Shown piece by piece: positions 1 through 6,004 of a DNA stretch of 6,638 nt. Origin of the DNA: Caldisericota bacterium (GTDB lineage Bacteria; Bipolaricaulota; Bipolaricaulia; Bipolaricaulales; Bipolaricaulaceae); assembly GCA_013151115.1 (NCBI GenBank), contig JAADIW010000139.1, positions 1-6,638 on the forward strand, read 5' to 3'. The position numbers were made by a program, and so were the translations under genes. Below the pieces are notes generated by a model. That model was not told the DNA's origin. It ran no database searches and was given only the letters and a program-made list of their open reading frames with translations. Every line of letters starts with the position of its first letter. The stretch's first letter is position 1.

Positions 1-606
1 GTTAAGCAGACGGGGGGGCGGGGGCAGTACGCCCATATCGTCTTCCGGTTGGAGCCCGCGGGACCGGGGGAGGGGTTCCAATTCGAGAACCGCGTGACGG
101 GGGGGCGTATCCCCCGGGAATACATCCCCGCGATCAAGAAGGGGTTCATCGACGCCATGGCCGAGGGCCCCCTGGCGGGCTTCCCCATGGTGGACCTCAG
201 GGTGACCCTGCTGGACGGCTCCTTCCACGAGGTGGATTCCTCCGAGCAGGCCTTCCGCACCTGCGCCCGCCAGGCCCTCCGGGCCGCCGCACAAAAGGCG
301 GGGGTGGAGCTCCTGGAGCCGGTGATGTCGGTGGAGGTCACCGTCCCCGAGGAGTTCGTGGGGCAGGTCTCGGGGAGCCTGGCCGCCAAGCGGGGGAAGG
401 TCCTGGGGATGGAAACGAAGGGGAAGCGCGCCGTAGTGCGGGCCCGGGTGCCGCTGGCGGAGATGTTCGGCTACTCCTCCGAACTCCGAAACATCACCAG
501 CGGCCGGGGCGAGTTCACCATGCACTTCGAGCGGTACGAAGCGGTGCCGTACGCGATCGCCCAGGATATCGCCGCCTCCCGCCGCGGGGCCCCGCGCGCC
601 CCGTGA
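1..606 (+). CDS. fusA: Elongation factor G, C-terminal part (domains IV-V), 5' end cut by window
   Basis: This is the last 201 codons of a translation elongation factor G, the ribosomal GTPase that moves tRNA and mRNA after peptide bond formation. The GTPase domain lies outside the window. Domain IV is recognised from KQTGGRGQY at visible residues 2-10, GGRIPREYIPA at 34-44 and DGSFHEVDSSE at 72-82. The His at visible residue 76 corresponds to the domain IV tip histidine (E. coli His583) that reaches the decoding centre. Domain V begins near LLEPVMSVEVTVPEE (104-118) and holds PLAEMFGY (151-158) and GRGEFTM (168-174). Some positions differ from standard EF-G: KRG where RRG is usual (130-132), AGVELLEP in place of the usual NPVLLEP-like stretch, and LRNITSGRG. 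It could therefore be a second EF-G paralogue. The tail RRGAPRAP is short and basic. The frame is open to the left edge and ends at TGA 604-606. The family assignment is certain; the paralogue is not. Confidence 0.96.
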   Translation, partial: VKQTGGRGQYAHIVFRLEPAGPGEGFQFENRVTGGRIPREYIPAIKKGFIDAMAEGPLAGFPMVDLRVTLLDGSFHEVDSSEQAFRTCARQALRAAAQKAGVELLEPVMSVEVTVPEEFVGQVSGSLAAKRGKVLGMETKGKRAVVRARVPLAEMFGYSSELRNITSGRGEFTMHFERYEAVPYAIAQDIAASRRGAPRAP

Positions 607-620
607 CCCCCGGACGGCCT

Positions 621-646
621 CCCCCGGCCCGCGGTTTAACCGGGGG
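621..646 (+). terminator. GC inverted repeat after fusA, possible weak terminator
   Basis: CCCCCGG (621-627) pairs perfectly with CCGGGGG (640-646) around a 12-nt loop, starting 14 bases after the fusA stop. No T tract follows, so it is not a classic intrinsic terminator. It could stabilise the fusA 3' end or act with Rho. A shorter palindrome, CGGTTTAACCG at 632-642, overlaps its right arm and would compete with it. In sequence this GC-rich such repeats also arise by chance. Confidence 0.3.
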
Positions 647-663
647 CGGCGGTGGGGTAAGGT
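635..663 (+). promoter_or_regulatory. Weak candidate sigma70-type promoter for the aldolase-dehydrogenase operon
   Basis: TTTAAC (635-640) and TAAGGT (658-663) are separated by 17 nt, the ideal spacing for -35 and -10 boxes, and lie in the only gap before the aldolase gene. Each matches the consensus at only 3 of 6 positions, and this is the only AT-containing stretch in the gap. If it is real, transcription would begin around 669-671 and leave a leader of about 12 nt. The -35 candidate overlaps the inverted repeat after fusA. Read-through from fusA is the alternative. Confidence 0.22.
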
Positions 664-670
664 TGTCCCG

Positions 671-677
671 GGTGAGG
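671..677 (+). promoter_or_regulatory. Ribosome binding site of the aldolase gene
   Basis: GGTGAGG lies 4 nt before the ATG at 682, and its GGTGA core lies 6 nt before it. It matches the 3' end of 16S rRNA and supports the chosen start. Confidence 0.6.
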
Positions 678-681
678 GGCA

Positions 682-1752
682 ATGGGAGGGAAGCCGGTCT
701 TCATCGCGCACGGCGAGCCGGGTCCCGAGCTCGTGGACCTGTTTCAGGGGCTGAGGGCGGCCCTCGAGGCCAACGGCTATCGTTACGCGGAACGACACCC
801 CTCCCCCAGGCTCGTCCTGAATTTCGTGGACCCGGAGGCCCCGCGTCCCTATCGCCGCCGGGCCCAGGCCACCTTCGTCCTCACCGTCTTCTCCGTCCCC
901 GCGATCCCGGCGGATCCCGTCCGGGCCATGTACCCGTACCTCGTGCGGACCCTGGCCAACATGCTGCTCGTGTACTTACCCGGCGAGGCCGCCCACTTCT
1001 TCACCCTGGATCTGGGCCACTACGCCGAGCCCGAGGGCCCGGGGTTCTTCAGGCGGTTGGTGGAGCGGATCCATCCCATGGCCTCGGCCACCCTGGTCAT
1101 CCGGAACCGGTTCGAGACGGATCTCGAGCCGGAGCTCTGGGACGGTGACGAGCTCACCCGGGACCTGGCCGCGGCGGGGCGGAAGCTCGCCGAGTGGGAC
1201 CTGCTCCCCGCCCCCTTCCCCATCGAGGAGATCCTCCCGCCCGAGGACCTGCGCCACGTGCGGAAGCTCTACGGGATCGGGGGGCTCTCGTACGGCAACC
1301 TCTCGGTCCGCAGGGACGCCCGGCGGTTCTGGATGTCCGCCTCGGGGGTCGACAAGGGCAACCTCCGGGAGATCGGACGCGACATCCTCCTCGTCAAGGA
1401 CTACGACCCCGTGGAGAACGCCATGGTGCTCTCGGTGCCGCCACATGTCGAGCCGCGCCGGGTGTCGGTGGACGCCATCGAGCACTGGATGATCTACCGG
1501 GAACACCCCGAGGTGGGGGCGATCATCCACGTACACGCGTGGATGGAGGGCGTGCCCTCTACCCAGGTCCACTATCCCTGCGGGACCTACGAGCTGGCGA
1601 GGTCGGTGGCCGAGTTGATCCGGGCGGCCCCGGACCCGGCCCGGGCCGTGGTGGGCCTCAAGAACCATGGGTTGACGATCACCGGCCGGTCCCTGGGGGA
1701 CATCCTGGAACGGATCGAGGGGAAGCTCATCCGGCAGGTGCCCATGTCGTGA
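682..1752 (+). CDS. Class II aldolase/adducin-family protein with an unassigned N-terminal domain
   Basis: The 356-residue protein has two parts. Residues from about 180 to the end form a class II aldolase/adducin domain, a family of zinc enzymes that cleave, decarboxylate or dehydrate small sugar phosphates and sugar acids (FucA, AraD, MtnB, OtnC). Visible motifs are YGNLSVR (204-210), MSASGVDKGNL (218-228), the zinc pair HVH (His283, His285) and KNHGLTITG (327-335), whose His329 is the third metal histidine. Asp264 (RVSVDA) falls where FucA has its catalytic, zinc-binding Glu73. Residues 1 to about 175 form an extra domain I do not recognise, with AQATFVLTVFSV (61-72), YLVRTLANMLLVYL (86-99) and RIHPMASATLVIRNRFE (129-145). 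Typical family members are about 210-230 residues, so this one is unusually long. No signal peptide is visible, so it is probably cytosolic. The stop overlaps the start of the dehydrogenase gene. The ATG at 682 is supported by a ribosome binding site. The substrate is unknown. Confidence 0.9.
   Translation: MGGKPVFIAHGEPGPELVDLFQGLRAALEANGYRYAERHPSPRLVLNFVDPEAPRPYRRRAQATFVLTVFSVPAIPADPVRAMYPYLVRTLANMLLVYLPGEAAHFFTLDLGHYAEPEGPGFFRRLVERIHPMASATLVIRNRFETDLEPELWDGDELTRDLAAAGRKLAEWDLLPAPFPIEEILPPEDLRHVRKLYGIGGLSYGNLSVRRDARRFWMSASGVDKGNLREIGRDILLVKDYDPVENAMVLSVPPHVEPRRVSVDAIEHWMIYREHPEVGAIIHVHAWMEGVPSTQVHYPCGTYELARSVAELIRAAPDPARAVVGLKNHGLTITGRSLGDILERIEGKLIRQVPMS
1736..1740 (+). promoter_or_regulatory. 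Ribosome binding site of the dehydrogenase gene, inside the aldolase coding region
   Basis: AGGTG ends 8 nt before the GTG start at 1749. It lies within the last codons of the aldolase gene and fixes the dehydrogenase start at the overlap. Confidence 0.55.
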
Positions 1753-2861
1753 AGGCGCTGGTGTTCTCCGGCTCGGTGCCCCGGTATCTCCTCGCCCGGG
1801 CCCTGGGCAAGCGGCTCCCGATCGGTCTATGGGACCTCGCGCTGCGCGAGCTCCCCGAACCCGAGGCGCCCCCGGGCTGGGAGGCGGGAAGGGTCGTGCT
1901 CGCCGGGATCTGCGGCTCCGACCTCGCCCTCCTCCTAGGGAAGAGCTCACCCCGTCTCGCCCCGTTCTTCTCGTTCCCGGCCGTTTTGGGGCACGAGATC
2001 GTGGCCGAGGTGGGGGGAACGCGGGCCGCGATTTGCCCGCTGCTCGCCTGTCGGGAACGGGGGCTCGACCCCTGTGCGGCCTGCGCCCGGGGGGAGGAAG
2101 CCCTCTGTCGCAACGTGGCCGAAGGGGGGGTGCCACCGGGGATGCTCGGCTACTGCCGCGGCCTCCCCGGGGGATGGGGGGAGCGGATCGTCGCCCACCC
2201 CGCCCAGATCCATCCCCTGCCCGCGGCGGTGCCCGATGAGCGCGCCGTCCTCGCCGAGCCCCTGGCCGTGGTCCTCCGGGGACTGCGGCTCTTGGCGCCG
2301 GGTCTCTCGAGCCCTGTCCTCATCATCGGCGCGGGTCCCATCGGGCTCCTGTGCGTGGCCGCCCTCCGGATCGCGGGGCACACGGGGGAGATCCACGTGG
2401 CCGCGCGGTATCCCCTTCAGGCCCGGCTGGCCCGGGAACTCGGGGCATCGCGGGTGCACCCGGACGCCTGGACGGCGGCCCGGGCGGTGGGCGCCAGGGA
2501 GTACCGGGCCCCCTTGGGGCCGCCGGCCTGGAGGGGGGGCTTCCCATACGTGATCGATGCCGCCGGCACCCGTAGCAGCGTGGAACAGGCCCTCTGGACG
2601 GTGGAGGAGGGCGGCGGGGTGTTGCTGTTGGGCGCCCCCGGCCATCTGGGGCTCGACTTCTCCCCCCTCTGGTTCCGGGGCATCCGCCTCGTCGGCACGT
2701 ATACCTACGGCCGGGGGGATTTCCGCCGTGCGGTGGAGCTCCTCCCGGAAGCGGAGGGGCTGGAGCGGATCGTGACCCACGTCTTCCCCCTCCATCGTTA
2801 TCGGGAGGCCCTGGCGACCCTCGTCCGTCGTCGGGGGGTGAAGGTGGCGATCCGGCCCTGA
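1749..2861 (+). CDS. Zinc-dependent medium-chain alcohol/polyol dehydrogenase
   Basis: This 370-residue protein is a zinc-containing medium-chain dehydrogenase that would oxidise an alcohol or polyol, or reduce the matching carbonyl, with a nicotinamide cofactor. Catalytic zinc ligands are visible: Cys55 in GICGSD, His82-Glu83 in GHE, and Glu170 in VLAEPLAV. Four structural zinc cysteines follow at 101, 109, 112 and 120, with a longer first spacing (x7) than the usual x2. The Rossmann motif is GAGPIG (194-199). The second strand ends in HVAAR (216-220) rather than in the Asp that normally binds the NAD ribose, which hints at NADP(H); this is inference. The start is GTG at 1749, overlapping the aldolase TGA by four bases (GTGA) with AGGTG upstream. 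The frame stays open far to the left, but that part is out of frame with, and covered by, the aldolase gene. Co-translation with the aldolase suggests successive steps on one substrate. Sorbitol-, threonine- or glucose-dehydrogenase-like activities all remain possible. Confidence 0.92.
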   Translation: MKALVFSGSVPRYLLARALGKRLPIGLWDLALRELPEPEAPPGWEAGRVVLAGICGSDLALLLGKSSPRLAPFFSFPAVLGHEIVAEVGGTRAAICPLLACRERGLDPCAACARGEEALCRNVAEGGVPPGMLGYCRGLPGGWGERIVAHPAQIHPLPAAVPDERAVLAEPLAVVLRGLRLLAPGLSSPVLIIGAGPIGLLCVAALRIAGHTGEIHVAARYPLQARLARELGASRVHPDAWTAARAVGAREYRAPLGPPAWRGGFPYVIDAAGTRSSVEQALWTVEEGGGVLLLGAPGHLGLDFSPLWFRGIRLVGTYTYGRGDFRRAVELLPEAEGLERIVTHVFPLHRYREALATLVRRRGVKVAIRP

Positions 2862-2906
2862 GGGCGTCCCACTTCCCCGAGGGGTGCCCCCGCACGCCGG
2901 CTCCCC

Positions 2907-2914
2907 CATAATCT
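2907..2914 (+). promoter_or_regulatory. -10-like element just before the permease start (leaderless promoter candidate)
   Basis: CATAAT at 2907-2912 matches TATAAT at five of six positions and sits in otherwise very GC-rich DNA. TAATCT at 2909-2914 overlaps it and fits the TAnnnT form. Either places the transcription start at or within a couple of bases of the ATG at 2921. No convincing -35 box lies 16-18 nt upstream, and no purine-rich ribosome binding site lies between this element and the ATG. Confidence 0.5.
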
Positions 2915-2920
2915 GGCGCG

Positions 2921-4588
2921 ATGCGCCGTTCAGCGTGGAAGCGATGCCGCGCGTTCGTGCCGGCGCTCATCCCGTTCGCCTTCCTGGCGTTCGCGTTCTA
3001 CCTCCCGCTGTGGGAGGTGCTGCGCCTGGGACTCCGGGAGGACGGACGCTGGAGCCTCGCCCGGATCGCCGCCCTCCTCTCCGATCCCTACGTGCGCCAC
3101 CTCTTCCGGTTCACGCTGGAGCAGGCGCTCCTCTCCGCCTCCCTCAGCCTCGTCCTGGGGTTCCCCTTGGGGTGGCTCCTGGCCCGCTACCGCTTCCCGG
3201 GGCGGGAGTTCCTGCGGGCGTTCACCCTCGTCCCCTTCGTCCTCCCCCCGATCACGGTGGCGTTGGGGTTCGTGCTCTTCTTCGGGCATTCCGGCCACCT
3301 CAATCGGGCCCTGATGGGGCTGTTCGGCCTCGCCACGCCACCGCTGCGGTTGCTCTACGGACTGTGGGGGATCGTCCTCGCCCACGCGTTCTACAACGCC
3401 CCGGTGTTCGCCCGGTTCGTGGCCGCGGCGTGGGAGGGCCTCGACCCCGAGCCCCTGGAGGCGGCGCGGACCCTGGGGGCATCCCCCCTCTGGGCGTTCA
3501 TCACCGTGACCCTGCCGGGCCTCCTCCCCGCCGTCGCCTCGGCCTTCTCGCTGGTCTTCGTCCTCTGCACCCTCTCCTTCGCCATCCCCCTCACCCTGGG
3601 AGGGGCCCGCTACGCCACCCTGGAGGTGGGGGTGTACCTCTACGCCCGGGTGCACCTGAAGATCCCCGAGGCGGCGGGGCTGGCCCTGCTGGAGCTCCTC
3701 CTTTCCCTCTCCTTCGCCTATCTCTATATCCGGGGGGGCGGCCTGTTCGCGGGGCGGGCGATGTCCGGCAGGGGGCTTCCCCGCCGCCGGCTCTTCTCCC
3801 GTCCGGCGCACCTCCTCTGGGCGCCCTACCTCCTCGCGGCGGCGGTCCTCTTCCTGGGCCCCATCGGCGCCGTGGTGGCCGATTCCTTCCTGCGGGGCGG
3901 CCCGACCCTGCGGTGGTACCGCTTCGTCCTCTCCCCCGCCCACAGCCCGTTCATCGGGGCCTCCCCCCTCGCGGCGATGGGCACGGGCCTGCTCGTCGCG
4001 GCGGCGTCCTCCGCTGGGGCCCTCCTCCTGGGGACCGCCGTCTCCTGGTGCCTGCGGCGACTGCGGGCCCTCCCCTTGCGCGGGGTCCTCGAGGCGGCGC
4101 TCCTCGCACCGCTGGCGGTCTCCTCGGTCATCCTGGGGCTCGCCTTGCTTCTCTCCTTCCGGCGTCCCCCGTTTTCGCTCCTCGCGGGGACCCCGTGGGG
4201 GATCGTCCTCGCCCACGTCCTCCTCACCTACCCGTTCGTGGTGCGCCTGGTGAAACCGATGTGGGACGCCCTCGATCCCGCGCTCGCGGAGGCGGCCCGG
4301 ACGCTGGGAGCGAGCGGCCCCCTGGCCTTCCTCACCGTGGAGCTGCCCCTGCTCGCGCGGGGGTTCCTGGCGGCGTGGGCGTTCGCGTTCGCCCTCTCGC
4401 TGGGGGAGATGACCGCGGTGGCGATGCTGTCGCGTCCGGGGCTCACCACCATCCCCCTCGCCATCTACCGGCTCATCGGGGGGAGGCACTTCGGCGCGGC
4501 CTCGGCCATGGCCACGCTCCTGATCGCCGTGACCGGCACCGTGGTCTTCGCGTGGGAGCGCCTGGCCGCGCGCTTACACGCGCGATGA
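2921..4588 (+). CDS. Fused two-half ABC transporter permease, Fe(III)/thiamine (FbpB/ThiP) type
   Basis: The 555-residue membrane protein contains two homologous permease halves in one chain, as in FbpB, SfuB and ThiP (about 500-550 residues). It would form the whole transmembrane channel of an importer. Roughly twelve hydrophobic segments can be seen: near 12-32, 65-88, 100-121, 146-168, 200-225 and 250-270 in the first half, and 298-320, 350-376, 388-412, 424-445, 480-503 and 525-545 in the second. Each half carries the ATPase-contact EAA loop: EAARTLGAS at 180-188 and again at 457-465, exactly 277 residues apart. A basic linker (about 279-296) joins the halves. The ATG at 2921 is the first possible start, because an in-frame TAA lies at 2909-2911, yet it has no ribosome binding site. 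No ATPase or substrate-binding protein gene is in the window, so the substrate (ferric iron, thiamine, another anion or solute) cannot be decided. The end converges on atpD. Confidence 0.9.
   Translation: MRRSAWKRCRAFVPALIPFAFLAFAFYLPLWEVLRLGLREDGRWSLARIAALLSDPYVRHLFRFTLEQALLSASLSLVLGFPLGWLLARYRFPGREFLRAFTLVPFVLPPITVALGFVLFFGHSGHLNRALMGLFGLATPPLRLLYGLWGIVLAHAFYNAPVFARFVAAAWEGLDPEPLEAARTLGASPLWAFITVTLPGLLPAVASAFSLVFVLCTLSFAIPLTLGGARYATLEVGVYLYARVHLKIPEAAGLALLELLLSLSFAYLYIRGGGLFAGRAMSGRGLPRRRLFSRPAHLLWAPYLLAAAVLFLGPIGAVVADSFLRGGPTLRWYRFVLSPAHSPFIGASPLAAMGTGLLVAAASSAGALLLGTAVSWCLRRLRALPLRGVLEAALLAPLAVSSVILGLALLLSFRRPPFSLLAGTPWGIVLAHVLLTYPFVVRLVKPMWDALDPALAEAARTLGASGPLAFLTVELPLLARGFLAAWAFAFALSLGEMTAVAMLSRPGLTTIPLAIYRLIGGRHFGAASAMATLLIAVTGTVVFAWERLAARLHAR
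3364..3386 (+). repeat. Exact 23-nt direct repeat, copy 1 (first permease half)
   Basis: These 23 bases are identical to 4195-4217, 831 nt (277 codons) downstream. They encode WGIVLAH, residues 149-155, at the position equivalent to residues 426-432 in the second half. The offset equals that of the two EAA loops, so the repeat belongs to the internal duplication of the permease. Confidence 0.85.
4195..4217 (+). repeat. Exact 23-nt direct repeat, copy 2 (second permease half)
   Basis: This is identical to 3364-3386 and encodes WGIVLAH at residues 426-432. Here the preceding C also makes the ends self-complementary (CGTGGG with CCCACG around a 12-nt loop). Confidence 0.85.
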
Positions 4589-4603
4589 CCCGGGCCTCAG
4601 GCC
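4567..4603. terminator. Hairpins at the convergent permease/atpD ends, possible two-way terminator
   Basis: CGCGCG (4567-4572) pairs with CGCGCG (4579-4584) around the loop CTTACA, ending just before the permease TGA. A palindrome, GGCCTCAGGCC (4593-4603), spans the atpD stop codon. Only 8 nt (4589-4596) separate the two stops, so any termination signal must overlap the genes. Neither hairpin is followed by a T tract, so factor-dependent termination or collision of the two polymerases is as likely. Confidence 0.3.
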
Positions 4604-6003
4604 AGGGCCTTGGCGGCCTCGAGGACCTCCTCGATGGTGCCCACCATGTAGAAGGCCTGTTCGGGGACGTCGTCCAGCTCCCCGTCCACGATCATCCTGA
4701 ACCCCTTGATGGTGTCCTCGAGGCGGACGTAGACCCCCTTCCGCCCGGTGAAGTGTTCGGCCACGTGGAAGGGCTGGGCGAAGAACCGCTGGATCTTCCG
4801 CGCCCGCATCACCGTGGTGCGGTCCTCCTCCGAGAGCTCCTCCATCCCCATGATGGCGATGATGTCCTGGAGGTCCACGAACCTCTGGAGGACCGCCCGC
4901 ACCCGCTGGGCCACCTCGTAGTGCTCGGGCGAGATGACCCGGGGATCCATGAGGCGGGAGTCGGACTGCAGGGGGTCCACCGCGGGGTAGATGCCCTTCT
5001 CCGCCAGCTCCCGGGTCAGGGTGATGGTGGCGTCCAGGTGCGCGAACACCGTGGCCGGCGCGGGGTCGGTGAAGTCGTCGGCGGGGACGTAGATGGCCTG
5101 GACCGAGGTGATGGAGCCCCGGCGGGTGGAGGTGATCCGCTCCTGGAGCTCCGCCATCTCCGAGGCCAACGTGGGCTGGTAGCCCACCTCCGAAGGCATC
5201 CGCCCCAAAAGCGCCGAGACCTCGGACCCCGCCTGGGCGAAGCGGAAGATGTTGTCGATGAAGAGGAGGACGTCCTTCCCCTCCTCGTCCCGGAAGTACT
5301 CCGCCATGGTGACCCCGGAAAGCCCCACGCGGAACCGGGCCCCCGGGGGCTCGTTCATCTGGCCGTAGACGAGGACGGTGTTGGGGAGGACCCCGGCCCG
5401 CTTCATCTCCAAATAGAGCTCGTTCCCCTCGCGCGAGCGCTCCCCCACCCCGGCGAAGACCGAATACCCTTTGTGCTCGTAGGCGATGGCCCGGATGAGC
5501 TCCATGATGAGGACCGTCTTCCCCACCCCGGCCCCGCCGAAGAGGCCCACCTTTCCCCCCTTGGGGATGGGGGCCATGAGATCGATCACCTTGATCCCCG
5601 TCTCCAGGATCTCGTCCTCCACCGAGAGCTCGTCCAGTCTGGGGGGCTCGCGATGGATGGGGTAACGCTTCTCGGCCTCGACGGGTGGGCCCTCGTCGAT
5701 GGGGTTCCCCACCAGGTCGAACACCCGCCCCAGGGTACCGGGCCCCACGGGGACGGTGATGGGACCGCCGGTGTCGTACACCGGGGTGCCGCGGGCGAGG
5801 CCGTCGGTGGTGTCCATGGCGATGGTGCGGACCTCCTCGTCCCCGATGTGCTGGGCCACCTCCAACACGAGGTCCTTATCCTCCCGCTCCACGATCAGGG
5901 CGTTCCTCAGGGCGGGGAGGTGGCCCCGCTGGAACCGCACGTCCACCACCGGGCCCCTGATGGCGGTGATATGTCCCTCGGCCACGTACTCGCGCTTGGG
6001 CAT
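4597..6003 (-). CDS. atpD: F1Fo ATP synthase subunit beta
   Basis: This 468-residue protein is the catalytic beta subunit of the F1 part of ATP synthase, of normal length for the family. It makes ATP on the cytoplasmic side of the membrane from the proton (or sodium) gradient. An N-terminal beta barrel (about 1-80) is followed by the nucleotide-binding domain with the P-loop GGAGVGKT (156-163), the catalytic Glu188 in GVGERSREGNE, the Walker B strand VLLFID ending in Asp250, and QAGSEVSALLGRMPSEVGYQ (257-276). The C-terminal helical domain has EELSEED (388-394), a conservative form of the DELSEED loop that contacts subunits gamma and epsilon. EMAELQERI has Ala where many homologues have Gly. 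The start is ATG at 6003. The frame continues 38 codons upstream to 6117, but that part lies inside atpG and is not beta-like. The gene follows atpG by one base; no atpC follows it. Confidence 0.98.
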   Translation of the reverse strand: MPKREYVAEGHITAIRGPVVDVRFQRGHLPALRNALIVEREDKDLVLEVAQHIGDEEVRTIAMDTTDGLARGTPVYDTGGPITVPVGPGTLGRVFDLVGNPIDEGPPVEAEKRYPIHREPPRLDELSVEDEILETGIKVIDLMAPIPKGGKVGLFGGAGVGKTVLIMELIRAIAYEHKGYSVFAGVGERSREGNELYLEMKRAGVLPNTVLVYGQMNEPPGARFRVGLSGVTMAEYFRDEEGKDVLLFIDNIFRFAQAGSEVSALLGRMPSEVGYQPTLASEMAELQERITSTRRGSITSVQAIYVPADDFTDPAPATVFAHLDATITLTRELAEKGIYPAVDPLQSDSRLMDPRVISPEHYEVAQRVRAVLQRFVDLQDIIAIMGMEELSEEDRTTVMRARKIQRFFAQPFHVAEHFTGRKGVYVRLEDTIKGFRMIVDGELDDVPEQAFYMVGTIEEVLEAAKALA

Positions 6004-6004
6004 C

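Noticed and set aside
1194..1748. Upstream extension of the dehydrogenase frame as a longer protein
   Set aside because: The extension lies within the aldolase coding region in another frame and is low-complexity. The MKALVF-like start at GTG 1749, with AGGTG ahead of it, is typical for the family.
976..2136. A 386-codon open frame antisense to the aldolase and dehydrogenase, and others like it on that strand up to about 2970
   Set aside because: The translations are Pro/Arg/Gly-rich with no recognisable motif, and both genes on the opposite strand are strongly supported by catalytic motifs.
2855..2890. Palindromes GCCCTGAGGGC over the dehydrogenase stop, CCCCGAGGGG, and GGGGTGCCCC as a terminator
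   Set aside because: They have tiny or no loops, are mutually exclusive and lack a T tract. Such runs are frequent by chance in this GC-rich DNA.
2930..4489. A 519-codon open frame antisense to the permease
   Set aside because: It is dominated by Glu, Gly, Arg, Pro and Gln with no domain-like pattern, and is fully explained as the complement of GC-rich membrane-protein codons.
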